From: an uncultured Armatimonadota bacterium
GTDB taxonomy: Bacteria; Armatimonadota; Fimbriimonadia; Fimbriimonadales; Fimbriimonadaceae
NCBI GenBank assembly: GCA_903833215.1
Contig: CAILEM010000048.1
Span: 1-64,000, forward strand
Direction of reading: 5' to 3'
DNA: 64,000 bases
The notes beneath the pieces are model-generated. The model had not been told where the DNA came from, did not search any database, and saw nothing but the letters and a program-made list of their open reading frames with translations. Positions within the stretch are counted from its first letter, which is position 1. Every line of letters starts with the position of its first letter. This document shows positions 43,529 to 52,365 of the stretch, piece by piece. The translations under genes and the position numbers were made by a program.

Positions 43529-43768
43529 CTAGGTTCCAGTCAAGCTGAGATTAGGTGCCAGCACTGGATGCATTTGCCGTTTTGGCCGAACTCTGTGGCC
43601 ACCGTGCTTAGAGTGGTTGTTGCTTGCCCAGATGATGCCGGCCAAGTCGAGGACCATGAACGTTGCGACGCTGACCCATCGGGCAGGTATGCCGGAGATG
43701 AGAGCAACGATGGCTAGAATCCCGAGAGCGATGACGAGATCCGCAAACGATTTTGATAATTGCTTCAT
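43529..43768 (-). CDS. Small membrane protein
   Basis: The preferred ATG 43768 follows AAGGAA and five T's, a good ribosome site, and yields 79 residues: FADLVIALGILAIVALISGI and WVSVATFMVLDLAGIIWASN are hydrophobic, followed by a basic tail (HSKHGGHRVRPKRQ). I recognise no family. A longer open frame upstream (to 43924) lacks a ribosome site and is not preferred. Confidence 0.55.
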   Translation of the reverse strand: MKQLSKSFADLVIALGILAIVALISGIPARWVSVATFMVLDLAGIIWASNNHSKHGGHRVRPKRQMHPVLAPNLSLTGT

Positions 43769-44026
43769 AAAAATTCCTTGTGTCCCTGCGGTGGGGGCAT
43801 GCCTGTTTGACATGGAATTCCGCAGACGCAGTTGAGGAATGGAAGAGAAGTGAGCGCGAAGTGGGCCTTTCGCCTGCAATACACCGCGGTATCTCCGTCT
43901 ATGGTCACGTGTTCGCGTGACCACAGACAGGGGAAAGCGTAATGGTGACTGGAGGGCGAACCATTACCGTGGCAATCTATTCTCAGCAGGCAGGAACAAC
44001 TGCCCGATCAAGCTAGGAACTAAAAA

Positions 44027-44398
44027 ATGAAAAACAACAACCGCAAGGGTTTCACCCTCATCGAACTTCTCGTCGTCGTTCTGATCCTCGGCATCCTGAC
44101 TGCCATCGCTCTTCCTTCGTACCTCAGCTCGGTTAACGCCAGCCGACAGGGCGCAGCGAACACCAACGCTCGAGCACTCGCAACAGCAGTTCAGGGCAAG
44201 GCTATCACAGCTAACGCATACGACACGACACTTGCTAACTACGCAACCGACATGGGCGGCTCCTTGCCAACTAATCCTTGCACAGGTAACACCACGGGCT
44301 ACACGATCACTGCTTCCGGTACCACTGCAACAGTTGCTGCTGGCGCTGGTACGGCCTGCGGAACTTGGACACCAGCTACCTTCTCGCTCGTTCTGTAA
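44027..44398 (+). CDS. pilA: Type IV pilin (major pilin-like)
   Basis: This 123-residue protein has the class III signal [21 protein letters not shown] with Glu5, cleaved after Gly. The C-terminal part is small, Thr- and Ala-rich, and has a two-Cys loop (NPCTGNT ... GTACGTW) typical of pilins. AGGAAC precedes the ATG. Its own terminator follows at 44423. It is short and seems to be a fibre-forming pilin, unlike the larger pseudopilins at 18314 and 57466. Confidence 0.85.
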   Translation: MKNNNRKGFTLIELLVVVLILGILTAIALPSYLSSVNASRQGAANTNARALATAVQGKAITANAYDTTLANYATDMGGSLPTNPCTGNTTGYTITASGTTATVAAGAGTACGTWTPATFSLVL

Positions 44399-44422
44399 GC
44401 TTGATTAGGACAGTTTAACTGA

Positions 44423-44458
44423 GAGACGGTTGGGTTTTTCCCGACCGTCTCTTCTTTC
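44423..44458 (+). terminator. Terminator after the pilin gene
   Basis: GAGACGGTTGGG (44423-44434), loop TTTTT, and CCCGACCGTCTC (44440-44451) form a 12-bp stem with one G-T pair, followed by TTCTTTC. It is a clear intrinsic terminator. Confidence 0.85.
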
Positions 44459-44625
44459 GTCTTCCAGCAAGAGCGAACGGACGGGAAAGCCGCGTTTAAG
44501 TTCATGTTCCGGAGTTTTGACGACACTGGCCTCTATGAGACCAGTCGAGGTCGTTCGCGTTTCCATTTGCCAGGTGTGGAAATTCATTCGGAGAATTCAG
44601 TTTCTCTGAGGGTTCTTACGGTTGA

Positions 44626-46230
44626 ATGAAGATACAACTCATGTCGATGCTCACGCTCTTGGCAACAACGTATTCCATATTCGCTTTTCCGACTCAAGGT
44701 AGCGTACCAATAACGATTGATGCTACGAAGAAGTCGAAAATCTCTCCGTATATCTACGGCGTGAACTACCCGGACACGTGGATTTACGAATGGCTGGAGG
44801 AGTGGCGGCATAGTCGAGTTGGATTTACTCTCGCCCGTGAGGGCGGAAATCGGTTCACCGCTTATAACTGGGAAACCAACGCGAGCAACGCCGGAAACGA
44901 TTACTTCTTCGAGAATGATGATTACCTTGGGCTCACTAACGAGCCTGGATGGACGGTGAAGAAGTTTTTGTCTTACGTCCAGTCTTCAGGAGCCGCTGTG
45001 TTGTTGACGGTGCCAACGTTAGGCTACGTTTCCGCGGATAAGGATACGAATCGCGATGGTGGAAGGGATGTGAATCATTCCAAGGACTATCTCAATACTC
45101 GTTTCTTTCGGTCTTTCCCGCGGAAGCCGGGTCGTCATTTTGAGTATCCTCCGAATCGCGACGACCGATCCGTTTATCAGGACGAATTCGTGCATTGGGT
45201 TCAGTCAACGAAGTCGAACCGGTCTCCAGTGTGGTTTTCATTGGACAATGAGCCCGACCTTTGGCATGGAACTCATTTGCGTATTAGTCCTATCGCTCCA
45301 ACCTACGCGGATATCATTCAGAACAACATAGAGTATGCGTCGGCCATAAAGGGCGTCGCTCCAGACTCAGTCATTTTTGGCCCCGTGAACTATGGTTGGT
45401 ACGGCTTTAGAGCATTTCAAGGTGCGCCAGATGCCAAGGGAAGAGTGTTTGTCGACGCCTATCTTGATGCCATCCGGGGTGCATCGGCCAAGGCGGCGAA
45501 ACGCCTTGTGGATGTATACGATTTCCACTGGTATCCCGAAGCAAAGGGCGAAGGGGTTCGCATTGTTTACAACCAAGCCCCGGATAAGCCGGGTACGGTG
45601 ACGGCGCGAATTCAAGCCCCAAGGTCGCTTTGGGACCCAAGCTATGTCGAAGACAGTTGGATCACTGAGTCGAACGGTAAGAAGCCCGTTCGTTTGATCC
45701 CTGACATGCAGGACCGAATCAAAGCTCACTATCCGGGAACCAAATTGGCCATATCAGAATACGATTTCGGTGGAAGAAATTCGATAAGCGGGGCCCTTGC
45801 ACAAGCAGATGCACTGGGAGTCTTTGGCAGGGAAGGACTCTTTGCTGCCTGCCATTGGGGGCTGAACAGCAAAGATAAGGCCGCGCTGGCGGGCTTTCAG
45901 TCATTCACAAATTTCGATCGCATGGGACAGAGATTCGGTGACATTGGGCTGAAGGTGATGGGCGAAACCCCAAGTGAGAACTCGATCTATGCTGCCCTGG
46001 ATTCAGCAAATCCGGAAAGAATGACGATTGTCGCTATCAACAAGACTTCGACTGTTCAGTCGCTTTCTATCCAAACGCGAGGATTTCGGCCAAAGTCTGC
46101 AATGGCATTTGCTGTAAAGGAGGGAGTTTACGAAATACCTCAGACCTGGAATTGCGAATGTGGCCCGAAGGGGCTGCAAATCGCCTTTCCACCTATGAGC
46201 GTTACGACGATTGCAGCGAGAAGGTCCTAG
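44626..46230 (+). CDS. GH44-family glycoside hydrolase (endo-beta-glucanase or xyloglucanase type)
   Basis: The protein has 534 residues. A signal peptide (MLTLLATTYSIFAFPTQG) precedes a GH44 domain: ISPYIYGVNYPD, LAREGGNRFTAYNWETNASN, VWFSLDNEPDLWHGTH with the acid/base Glu, DFHWYPEA, and KLAISEYDFGG with the nucleophile Glu. The family cleaves beta-1,4-glucan, xyloglucan or mannan. No separate carbohydrate-binding domain is seen. A LacI-type remnant on the opposite strand follows, probably the ancestral regulator. Confidence 0.85.
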   Translation: MKIQLMSMLTLLATTYSIFAFPTQGSVPITIDATKKSKISPYIYGVNYPDTWIYEWLEEWRHSRVGFTLAREGGNRFTAYNWETNASNAGNDYFFENDDYLGLTNEPGWTVKKFLSYVQSSGAAVLLTVPTLGYVSADKDTNRDGGRDVNHSKDYLNTRFFRSFPRKPGRHFEYPPNRDDRSVYQDEFVHWVQSTKSNRSPVWFSLDNEPDLWHGTHLRISPIAPTYADIIQNNIEYASAIKGVAPDSVIFGPVNYGWYGFRAFQGAPDAKGRVFVDAYLDAIRGASAKAAKRLVDVYDFHWYPEAKGEGVRIVYNQAPDKPGTVTARIQAPRSLWDPSYVEDSWITESNGKKPVRLIPDMQDRIKAHYPGTKLAISEYDFGGRNSISGALAQADALGVFGREGLFAACHWGLNSKDKAALAGFQSFTNFDRMGQRFGDIGLKVMGETPSENSIYAALDSANPERMTIVAINKTSTVQSLSIQTRGFRPKSAMAFAVKEGVYEIPQTWNCECGPKGLQIAFPPMSVTTIAARRS

Positions 46231-46293
46231 TGTCTCAACCGAATCGAACTGGCTAGCCGCCAGTGGGTGCAGGAGCCAGCTGACCTGATACTC

Positions 46294-46715
46294 CGCCTTT
46301 CGAAATGCTTCCATCCGATCTGTGGCTAACTGTTGTCTGTATGACGATTGCTTGACGAGAACTTGACGATGTCCCAGCGTTGCCAGGTGCCGTGCAAGAA
46401 TGGTGCCGCCCGCAGCATCGTCGGCAACAACCGACGGAAGCGCGTCAACGCGGTCAACAAGAGCTACGGCGGGGATTCGAAGTTCCCCCAGCAGGGGAAG
46501 GATCGGATCTTCTTGGGTTGCGAGGACGATCAGTCCGTCGACTGATAGATTGGACACGAGATCAAGCAACTGGTTTTCTCTGCCGACACTCACGTCCCAG
46601 ACCGTGCTCCGTTCAAAACTACAGACGCTGCGGACTGGCTAACACCCGCCAGTTTTGCCACGTCTTGCATCGTGACCTGGTGCTTATCTACCCAAGAATG
46701 ACGATCTTGCTCCAT
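46294..46715 (-). pseudogene. LacI-family regulator, internally deleted and frame-shifted
   Basis: From ATG 46715 the frame reads HQVTMQDVAKLAGVSQSAAS, then VVLNGARSGT, a perfect LacI helix-turn-helix with hinge-like end, and stops at 46590. A new frame from GTG 46593 resumes at VGRENQLLDLVSNLSVDGLI, VALVDRVDALPSVVADDAAG and RHLATLGHRQVLV, the periplasmic-binding-like core. Around 90 residues between these are missing. The core then leaves the homology after EAFRKA. It is non-functional; it sits next to the GH44 gene and tail-to-tail with it. Confidence 0.75.
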
Positions 46716-46848
46716 TGCTGTCGTCTTCGGAGAGTACGTGAATATTCATATTCAATCTGTGATTGAGGGGCCGTATTAGAAATAATTGGCGTTAAAGGGG
46801 CCTCGTAAGGCACTGTCTTTACGAGCGTTGAGTCGGTACCTTTAAAGA

Positions 46849-47529
46849 ATGTTCGCAGTTGCTGTGTTCGCCCTTTGGTCGCATATTGGTTTTGTTCAGC
46901 GAATCCCGTCCGACACTCCTGCACCAGTGCCATTCGCCCAGGATGTCACTGCATTTCGGCAGGCAGATAAGCAAAACCCACCGGCTAAAGGACAGATCCT
47001 ACTTATCGGCAGTTCCTCTTTCACACGATGGACTGACGTGGCTTCGTACTTCCCCGATCGCAAAATCTTGAACCGAGCCTTCGGTGGATCGAGTTTGCCC
47101 GACGTTATCCGGTTTGTTGATGACGTGGTGACGCCCTATTCTCCTAAGCAAGTTGTGATTTACTGTGGTGAAAACGACTTTGCCGGGAATCCGAAGTTAG
47201 CAGCTTACGTCGTTGCCAACCGCTTCAAGCACTTATTCTATGAGATTCGGCGTCGCTTCCCTGAGGTTCCTATTGCCTATGTATGCATGAAGCCAAGTCC
47301 GAGTCGGTGGTACATGCGAGCAAAATTTGTGGCGGGAAATCATTGGATATCAGAATTTCTGTCTAGCCAGAAGAAAGCCGCCTTCATTGATGTTTGGAGT
47401 TCAATGCTTGATGAGCGGGGTCGCCCCAAAGCATCCATCTTCGTTGGAGACCAACTTCACATGAATGCTTCCGGCTACAAGATTTGGCAACCGATTATTG
47501 AGCGTGTACTCGCGAAATTCGGGTCTTAA
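46849..47529 (+). CDS. SGNH/GDSL-type hydrolase
   Basis: This 226-residue protein has an N-terminal hydrophobic segment. Block I is QILLIGSSSFTRWTDV with the Ser nucleophile, block II has the oxyanion Gly in NRAFGGSSLPDVI, block III is YCGENDFAGN with Asn, and block V is GDQLHMNASGYKIWQPI with Asp and His. It is likely an acetylesterase or lipase acting on cell-surface or polysaccharide acyl groups, which fits the neighbouring GH44 gene. Confidence 0.85.
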   Translation: MFAVAVFALWSHIGFVQRIPSDTPAPVPFAQDVTAFRQADKQNPPAKGQILLIGSSSFTRWTDVASYFPDRKILNRAFGGSSLPDVIRFVDDVVTPYSPKQVVIYCGENDFAGNPKLAAYVVANRFKHLFYEIRRRFPEVPIAYVCMKPSPSRWYMRAKFVAGNHWISEFLSSQKKAAFIDVWSSMLDERGRPKASIFVGDQLHMNASGYKIWQPIIERVLAKFGS

Positions 47530-47713
47530 CAGTTGCCTTTTTACTTTCTGAGGAAGATGCTCTCAAGAGAACGTGTGTTTTGCGCTTCGGAACACATGGT
47601 CGGCGAACTGTGGACTTGTAATGAGTTGCGATGCAGTATATTGGCGGTAAACTTTGTTTGCCGTAATTGGTTAGCAACTCACAAGGGCGAATTTGGTTCG
47701 CCGAAGGATAGAC

Positions 47714-49273
47714 ATGTTCACATTACACAGTCGTCTTGCCACTCCAATTTGCAGGCTGATCGCCTCTGCAAGTTGCACGGTCCTCTTCTGCGGGGCTGCG
47801 TCTGCGCAGGTCGTCACGAAGATCACCTTTACGCCAACATCTGTCGTCGGTGGAACTTCCGCCAAAGGAACGGTTACGATCTCCAAAAAAGCGGGTGTTG
47901 ATGGTGTAACCGTCACGTTTACCTCATCCAGTTCCGCTGTGTCACTCCCGCAAATCGTTTCCATCCCGAAAGGTAGTACGTCGGCGGCCTTTACCGTAGC
48001 CACGCTTCCGGTTGGCACAAACACTTCCGTTCAGATCAGTGGAAAACCAAGCAATCAGCCAGTCTCTGGTGTGCTCAAGATCACCGCCCCAACACTAAAG
48101 GCGCTAACTCTCAGCGCATCCAGTGTTGCTGCTGGGGCTGGTTTTACCGGGACAGTAAAGGTCTCTTCTCCGGCACCAGCAGGTGGGCTTCCCATCAAAC
48201 TGTCCGCAGATAAACCAAATGTCGGAGTTCCTCAGAGCTTTTCGATTCCGAGTGGAGCGTTGACGGCAACATTCGACGGATCCACAACGGGTGGAGGCAA
48301 CAAGATCACGGCCAAAGTCACGGCAACATTGGGAACGTCTTCAATCGGTGTACCCATCACGGTAGTTCCGCCAACGCTAAAATCTCTGACGTTTAATCCA
48401 TCTAGCGTGGTCGGAGGAAATTCTTCCACGGGAACGCTCACGATTAGTGGACCTGCCCCGAGCGGTGGACTCTCAGTGGTGATAGTGGCGGATTCCTCTA
48501 ACCCCGTGGTTCCAACAAATCTCCTGGTACCTGCCGGTTCCTCCTCGGTCACTTTCATTGTTACCACGAGACCGGTTACGGTAAAGACGCCTGTGACGTT
48601 AACCGCAAAGTTGGGAACCGCATCGGTCAAGGGGACGCTTACAATCGTTGTTGGCGCGGCGAGCAAATTTGCTGGCTCTTACACGGGGGTTTACTACACA
48701 CCTACATCCGATCTCGGCACATTGACCATTTCGATCAGTGCGACAGGCTATCTCACCGGCAGCTCCACGGACGATCTCGCCTCAGGCCCAACGACGGTAT
48801 CGGGGACAGTCAGTTCAGAAGGGAGTGCGATCGTCACGACCACTTCAGGTGGGGTTAGCAAGAGCCATCAAGGGACATTCTCCTTCAATGCTGCCGGCTA
48901 CCTGGTGGGCACGTTCTTCGGTTCTGACCAGACACAGACGATCATAACACTTGCACCGTCCGGTAAATTGTTGCCTTTCTCAGGCAAGTACACAGGAACG
49001 TTCAGCAGTGCTGGGGGAGATTCAGGAACCGTGTCGATCACGATATCAGCCACTGGTGCGTTAACAGGAACGGCTAATCCGTCTAAAGGCGGTCTAACTA
49101 CCCTTCAGGGCACCGTGAGCACTTTGGGGGTCGTGGTGATCAACGTGACGAGTAACGGGCAGACGGAGAAAAACACTGGAGGAGCTGCGTTTGATGCGAG
49201 TGGCAAGGTCATCGTCATTGTCAAGAACCCCGCTGGAGATTCTGTCACCACGGTAACTCTGACCAAATCTTGA
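47714..49273 (+). CDS. Exported Ig-like repeat surface protein
   Basis: The protein has 519 residues. From ATG 47714 (AAGGA six bases ahead, in a leader holding a small hairpin at 47687-47703) a signal peptide (FTLHSRLATPICRLIASASC, then LFCGAASA) is followed by three repeats of about 90 residues, each opening with a phrase such as KSLTFNPSSVVGGNSSTGTL and ending GTASVKGTLTIVV. Two related C-terminal domains follow (AGSYTGVYYTPTSDLGTLTI and FSGKYTGTFSSAGGDSGTVS). It has no enzyme motif. Probably an adhesin or matrix component. Confidence 0.75.
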   Translation: MFTLHSRLATPICRLIASASCTVLFCGAASAQVVTKITFTPTSVVGGTSAKGTVTISKKAGVDGVTVTFTSSSSAVSLPQIVSIPKGSTSAAFTVATLPVGTNTSVQISGKPSNQPVSGVLKITAPTLKALTLSASSVAAGAGFTGTVKVSSPAPAGGLPIKLSADKPNVGVPQSFSIPSGALTATFDGSTTGGGNKITAKVTATLGTSSIGVPITVVPPTLKSLTFNPSSVVGGNSSTGTLTISGPAPSGGLSVVIVADSSNPVVPTNLLVPAGSSSVTFIVTTRPVTVKTPVTLTAKLGTASVKGTLTIVVGAASKFAGSYTGVYYTPTSDLGTLTISISATGYLTGSSTDDLASGPTTVSGTVSSEGSAIVTTTSGGVSKSHQGTFSFNAAGYLVGTFFGSDQTQTIITLAPSGKLLPFSGKYTGTFSSAGGDSGTVSITISATGALTGTANPSKGGLTTLQGTVSTLGVVVINVTSNGQTEKNTGGAAFDASGKVIVIVKNPAGDSVTTVTLTKS

Positions 49274-49314
49274 GGGGAAGGTTCAACCCAGAGCTGGCCT
49301 GATTTCACGACAAG

Positions 49315-49356
49315 AAAGGCTTGGTTCTTTCCCAATTTGGGATGAACCGGGCCTTT
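49315..49356 (+). terminator. Hairpin after the Ig-like protein gene
   Basis: AAAGGCTTGGTTC (49315-49327) pairs with GAACCGGGCCTTT (49344-49356) with G-T pairs, with a nested CCCAA/TTGGG inner stem. Only a weak pyrimidine run follows. Together with its location it is a probable terminator. Confidence 0.6.
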
Positions 49357-49508
49357 ACCTTTCTAGGTTCCCTTCTCAGTCTTAGCATGCATATCGGGCC
49401 TATCGTCATCCAAGAAAATCAAATGGCTGAGTTGGGCTTTTGGTGGATAATGTTGGTCATTGCTTGCAGCAAGAAATTTCGATAGCTCGTCTCGAGTCGA
49501 GGTGATCC

Positions 49509-50984
49509 ATGGCCCCTTCCCGTAAAACCATTTCCTACGCATTGCTGATCAGTGCTCTCGTCCTCGGCACGACAGGATGTGGCGGTTCCGGCGGAGGGTC
49601 ACCTGCCAAACCGATCAATCCCGTCATCTCGATCTCCTGGCCAGCACGCGCACTGGCATTTCAGGGACCTTCATCGGCTCAGTCCGCAGTGATAGAACTC
49701 AGGGGAGCATCCACTTCCGGAAAAGACGTTGCATTTATTGCTAACCGAATCAGTTCCTCACAATCTGTCCAGAGTTATACATGTCCCCTTGCCGTGAAGC
49801 CAGGAATTCATCCTTTGGTTATTCATTTTGATGCCGCGCTGAACGGTGTTGGCGGAGAAGTCGCTACGGCGGCAGCGACGGTCCAAGTTAGCCCCACTGG
49901 TAGTGTCCTGCGCTCGGATGGCAAACCGCTTGGCAACATTGGCTTCACCACTGCGATTGGCTCTGTGTACGTGCTCCAGAGCCAAATTGCTACGCTTGGC
50001 AAGCCATATGCGATCCAGGTGGGAGCCACCGACAAGAATAATTACATCCTTGCGATCTCGCCGGGGTCTGCGACATTCAAAATCGTCCAAGGCAACCAAG
50101 CGAGCATTGATGCATCGCAGAATCTTGTTGCACTGAGTCTTGGTGCAGTTACGGTCCAGGCAACGATTGATGGTGTTTCCAGCGGCTATGTGGACGTTGG
50201 AGTTCAGCCACCGCTTGCAACACTTCGGTCTATGCTAATCGCCACGAACGCCCTCGTGGCCGAGCCTCAAAGTGGGACGTTGTGGGCGAGCCTACCCTCG
50301 ACGGCAGGATCACTCGGAAACGAGGTCATTGAAATCGATCCGCAAGCCGGGTCTATCCTAGGAGGAGTCTTTGCTGGAAGCGAGCCTGGACCGCTTGGCA
50401 TATCTGGCGATGGCTCGACCCTATTTGTGGGCTTGACGGGTGCCTTGGCGATTCAGCCTGTAAAGACAGCTACGAGAACTTTGGGTTCGATGTTCAGCTT
50501 AAGCAACCCAGAATCGAGCTACGATCCCCCCGCGACTCAAATTCAAGTGCAGCCCGGGAGTACGAACACGATTGCAGTCGTACGCAATCCCAACTCTCCG
50601 CTTGGCCCAGAACTCTACATCGCTGGAGTCCAAACACCCAATGCACTAGGGGGATATTCGGGGACCTCGGTGACGTTTAGCTCGCCCAGCGAGCTCTTTA
50701 GCTATGACGGATACACAAGCGGTTACGAACTGATTGATTCATCGATCGACGGACAAGGAATTACTCAGCAGAGTTCAACTCAAGGATTGATCAACGGTTA
50801 TGGAGTGACCATCGGTTTCTTTGGCGGTCGACTGTATGCATCCGATGGCAGCATTGTCGATCCTGCGTCGAAGACCCGGATCGGCCAATTCAATCTGTCG
50901 GGAGGAGGTAACACCTCTTCAGCCGCAATTTCGTTCACGGTCGATGTTAGCAACCACCGCGCATTTTTCCTTTCCAATAGCTGA
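49509..50984 (+). CDS. Lipoprotein of unknown function, stop codon remade by an IS
   Basis: This 491-residue protein has a lipoprotein signal (ISALVLGTTGCGGSGGGSP), then an Ig-like domain (about residues 130-235; VLQSQIATLGKPYAIQVGAT), and a beta-propeller-like region (VAEPQSGTLWASLPSTAGSL, GDGSTLFVGLTGALAIQPV). No enzyme motif is visible. The gene ends in AGC TGA at the very edge of the IS. Removing the IS and one AGCT copy gives AGC TAA, so the encoded protein is unchanged. The spacing from the previous gene, 235 bases, holds only a terminator. Confidence 0.7.
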   Translation: MAPSRKTISYALLISALVLGTTGCGGSGGGSPAKPINPVISISWPARALAFQGPSSAQSAVIELRGASTSGKDVAFIANRISSSQSVQSYTCPLAVKPGIHPLVIHFDAALNGVGGEVATAAATVQVSPTGSVLRSDGKPLGNIGFTTAIGSVYVLQSQIATLGKPYAIQVGATDKNNYILAISPGSATFKIVQGNQASIDASQNLVALSLGAVTVQATIDGVSSGYVDVGVQPPLATLRSMLIATNALVAEPQSGTLWASLPSTAGSLGNEVIEIDPQAGSILGGVFAGSEPGPLGISGDGSTLFVGLTGALAIQPVKTATRTLGSMFSLSNPESSYDPPATQIQVQPGSTNTIAVVRNPNSPLGPELYIAGVQTPNALGGYSGTSVTFSSPSELFSYDGYTSGYELIDSSIDGQGITQQSSTQGLINGYGVTIGFFGGRLYASDGSIVDPASKTRIGQFNLSGGGNTSSAAISFTVDVSNHRAFFLSNS

Positions 50985-52352
50985 GCCAATTTCAAAACCC
51001 TCTTTAATTTGGCCTTGAGACCAGCCGGGAGGGAGCGATCAGCGCCGGTTGGATGTATGGAGGAGGTTGCTAAGCTGGTTTGGTCGATTGTTGACGTTTA
51101 GGTGCTGTAAGCAGGCGTATTCAAGTAGTCCCTGTGCTTTTGAGGGTTGCCTTTTGAGCTTTTTCTCGTAAGAATTTCAGATTCTCAAAATTCGGAGGGC
51201 GAATATGGTCAGCACACCGAACATGAGATGGGCGTGGACCTTTGGGGCTCCTCGAACGAAGATGAAGTTGCCTCCGTGATTGTCCTTGAGGTCAGAGTTA
51301 AATCTCTCGACCGTCGTTCGGTTCTCAAACCGTTTAGCCCGATCTGGAGTCATTTTAGAAGCGGGCTGGTCTTTGTGGTTTTTCTTGGGTGCGACGATTG
51401 CGACCTGGTCAAGAGCTTTGGCGGTACGCAGGATGGGCTCTCCCGGGTAGCCGCGGTCGAACAGGTTATAGAAGACTTGTCCGGTCCGCTCGGAGACCGC
51501 TTTCATCAAAGGGATCGCCCCAAGCGAATCGCTCATGCTCGCTGATGTAGTGAAGAATATCAAAGGAACTCCGCCGTCTCCCACGCTCACATGTCCCTTG
51601 TAGCCTCGCCAGTAGGATGGAAACCCCATTGAGCCGATCTTCACGCCGAAGTCACAAGCAGACGGAAACGCGGCAGCCGACTCTTGCCAGGTGCGAAGCT
51701 CTTGGAGTTCTTGTACCTTTGGAGGCAGGGGATACTCTTTGCGTCGCCGCTTACCTTGCTTGCGCTCGACCTTGGCTTTGGGCTTTGCCTTGGGCTTACG
51801 TACGGCTTGCTCACGCGCTGGCAACGCAGTTGAATCGTGAGAGACATGGTGAATGATGTCTTGACCAAGGTGGTGCCGCACATTCGCTTCTAACGTCTGG
51901 TCCAAGACGCCTGAGATCGAAAACTCCTCCAGCGCACGGCTGAAAGTCGATTCGCTCGGTACACCTCCCGTGAATCCGCAGATGCGCCGAAGCCGAGAAT
52001 CTACACCAAGACGTTCCACCAAGTCCTTGGTCGTTGGGATGTTCAAAACGGCTTTGGCAATAAACGCACGAGCAATCTGTTTCCGTGGAAGTTGGGGGCG
52101 ACCAAATGGCAAACAAGTTTGCGTGACTCGCTCCTCAATGCGAACGACTTCTAAGACCATTGCAACCTGCTGATGAGAAGGAAGAAGAGGGCCTGTCTCC
52201 TCCTCCAAGTAGCCAAACAGAGATCTTTGCAAATCCAGCCAAAACCGTGCTAATCTCCATCCAAGCTCGGACGCGTCCTGATCTATTTTCACAAAAATAT
52301 GGACGTGCCGGGCCTACCTAAAGACCCCATTATCGACTTCTGAAATTGGCTC
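50983..52352. mobile_element. Complete insertion sequence, DDE family, 12-bp inverted repeats, AGCT target duplication
   Basis: The element runs from GAGCCAATTTCA (50983-50994) to its exact inverse TGAAATTGGCTC (52341-52352), about 1370 bases. It is flanked by AGCT on both sides (50979-50982 and 52353-52356), a four-base target duplication. It carries one transposase gene (51177-52292, minus strand). Since AGCT is its own complement, the same data can be read as a 16-bp inverted repeat without duplication. The remaining ends (50995-51176 and 52293-52340) show no other gene. Confidence 0.8.
51177..52292 (-). CDS. IS4/IS5-superfamily DDE transposase
   Basis: This intact 371-residue transposase has the catalytic triad visible as IIHHVSHDSTALPAREQA (first Asp), YNLFDRGYPGEPIL (second Asp), and TTVERFNSDLKDNHGG (Glu). 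A KPKAKPKAKVERKQGKRRRK basic stretch lies between. GFTGGVPSESTFSRALEEF is the family's helix before the first Asp. The ends (12-bp inverted repeats and AGCT duplication) fit this superfamily, in which 4-bp duplications are common. The intact frame suggests recent insertion. Confidence 0.88.
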   Translation of the reverse strand: MKIDQDASELGWRLARFWLDLQRSLFGYLEEETGPLLPSHQQVAMVLEVVRIEERVTQTCLPFGRPQLPRKQIARAFIAKAVLNIPTTKDLVERLGVDSRLRRICGFTGGVPSESTFSRALEEFSISGVLDQTLEANVRHHLGQDIIHHVSHDSTALPAREQAVRKPKAKPKAKVERKQGKRRRKEYPLPPKVQELQELRTWQESAAAFPSACDFGVKIGSMGFPSYWRGYKGHVSVGDGGVPLIFFTTSASMSDSLGAIPLMKAVSERTGQVFYNLFDRGYPGEPILRTAKALDQVAIVAPKKNHKDQPASKMTPDRAKRFENRTTVERFNSDLKDNHGGNFIFVRGAPKVHAHLMFGVLTIFALRILRI

Positions 52353-52365
52353 AGCTAAGGTAAGG

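Noticed and set aside
49342-49485. 47-codon hydrophobic open frame
   Set aside because: It begins inside the probable terminator hairpin and has no ribosome site; chance frame.
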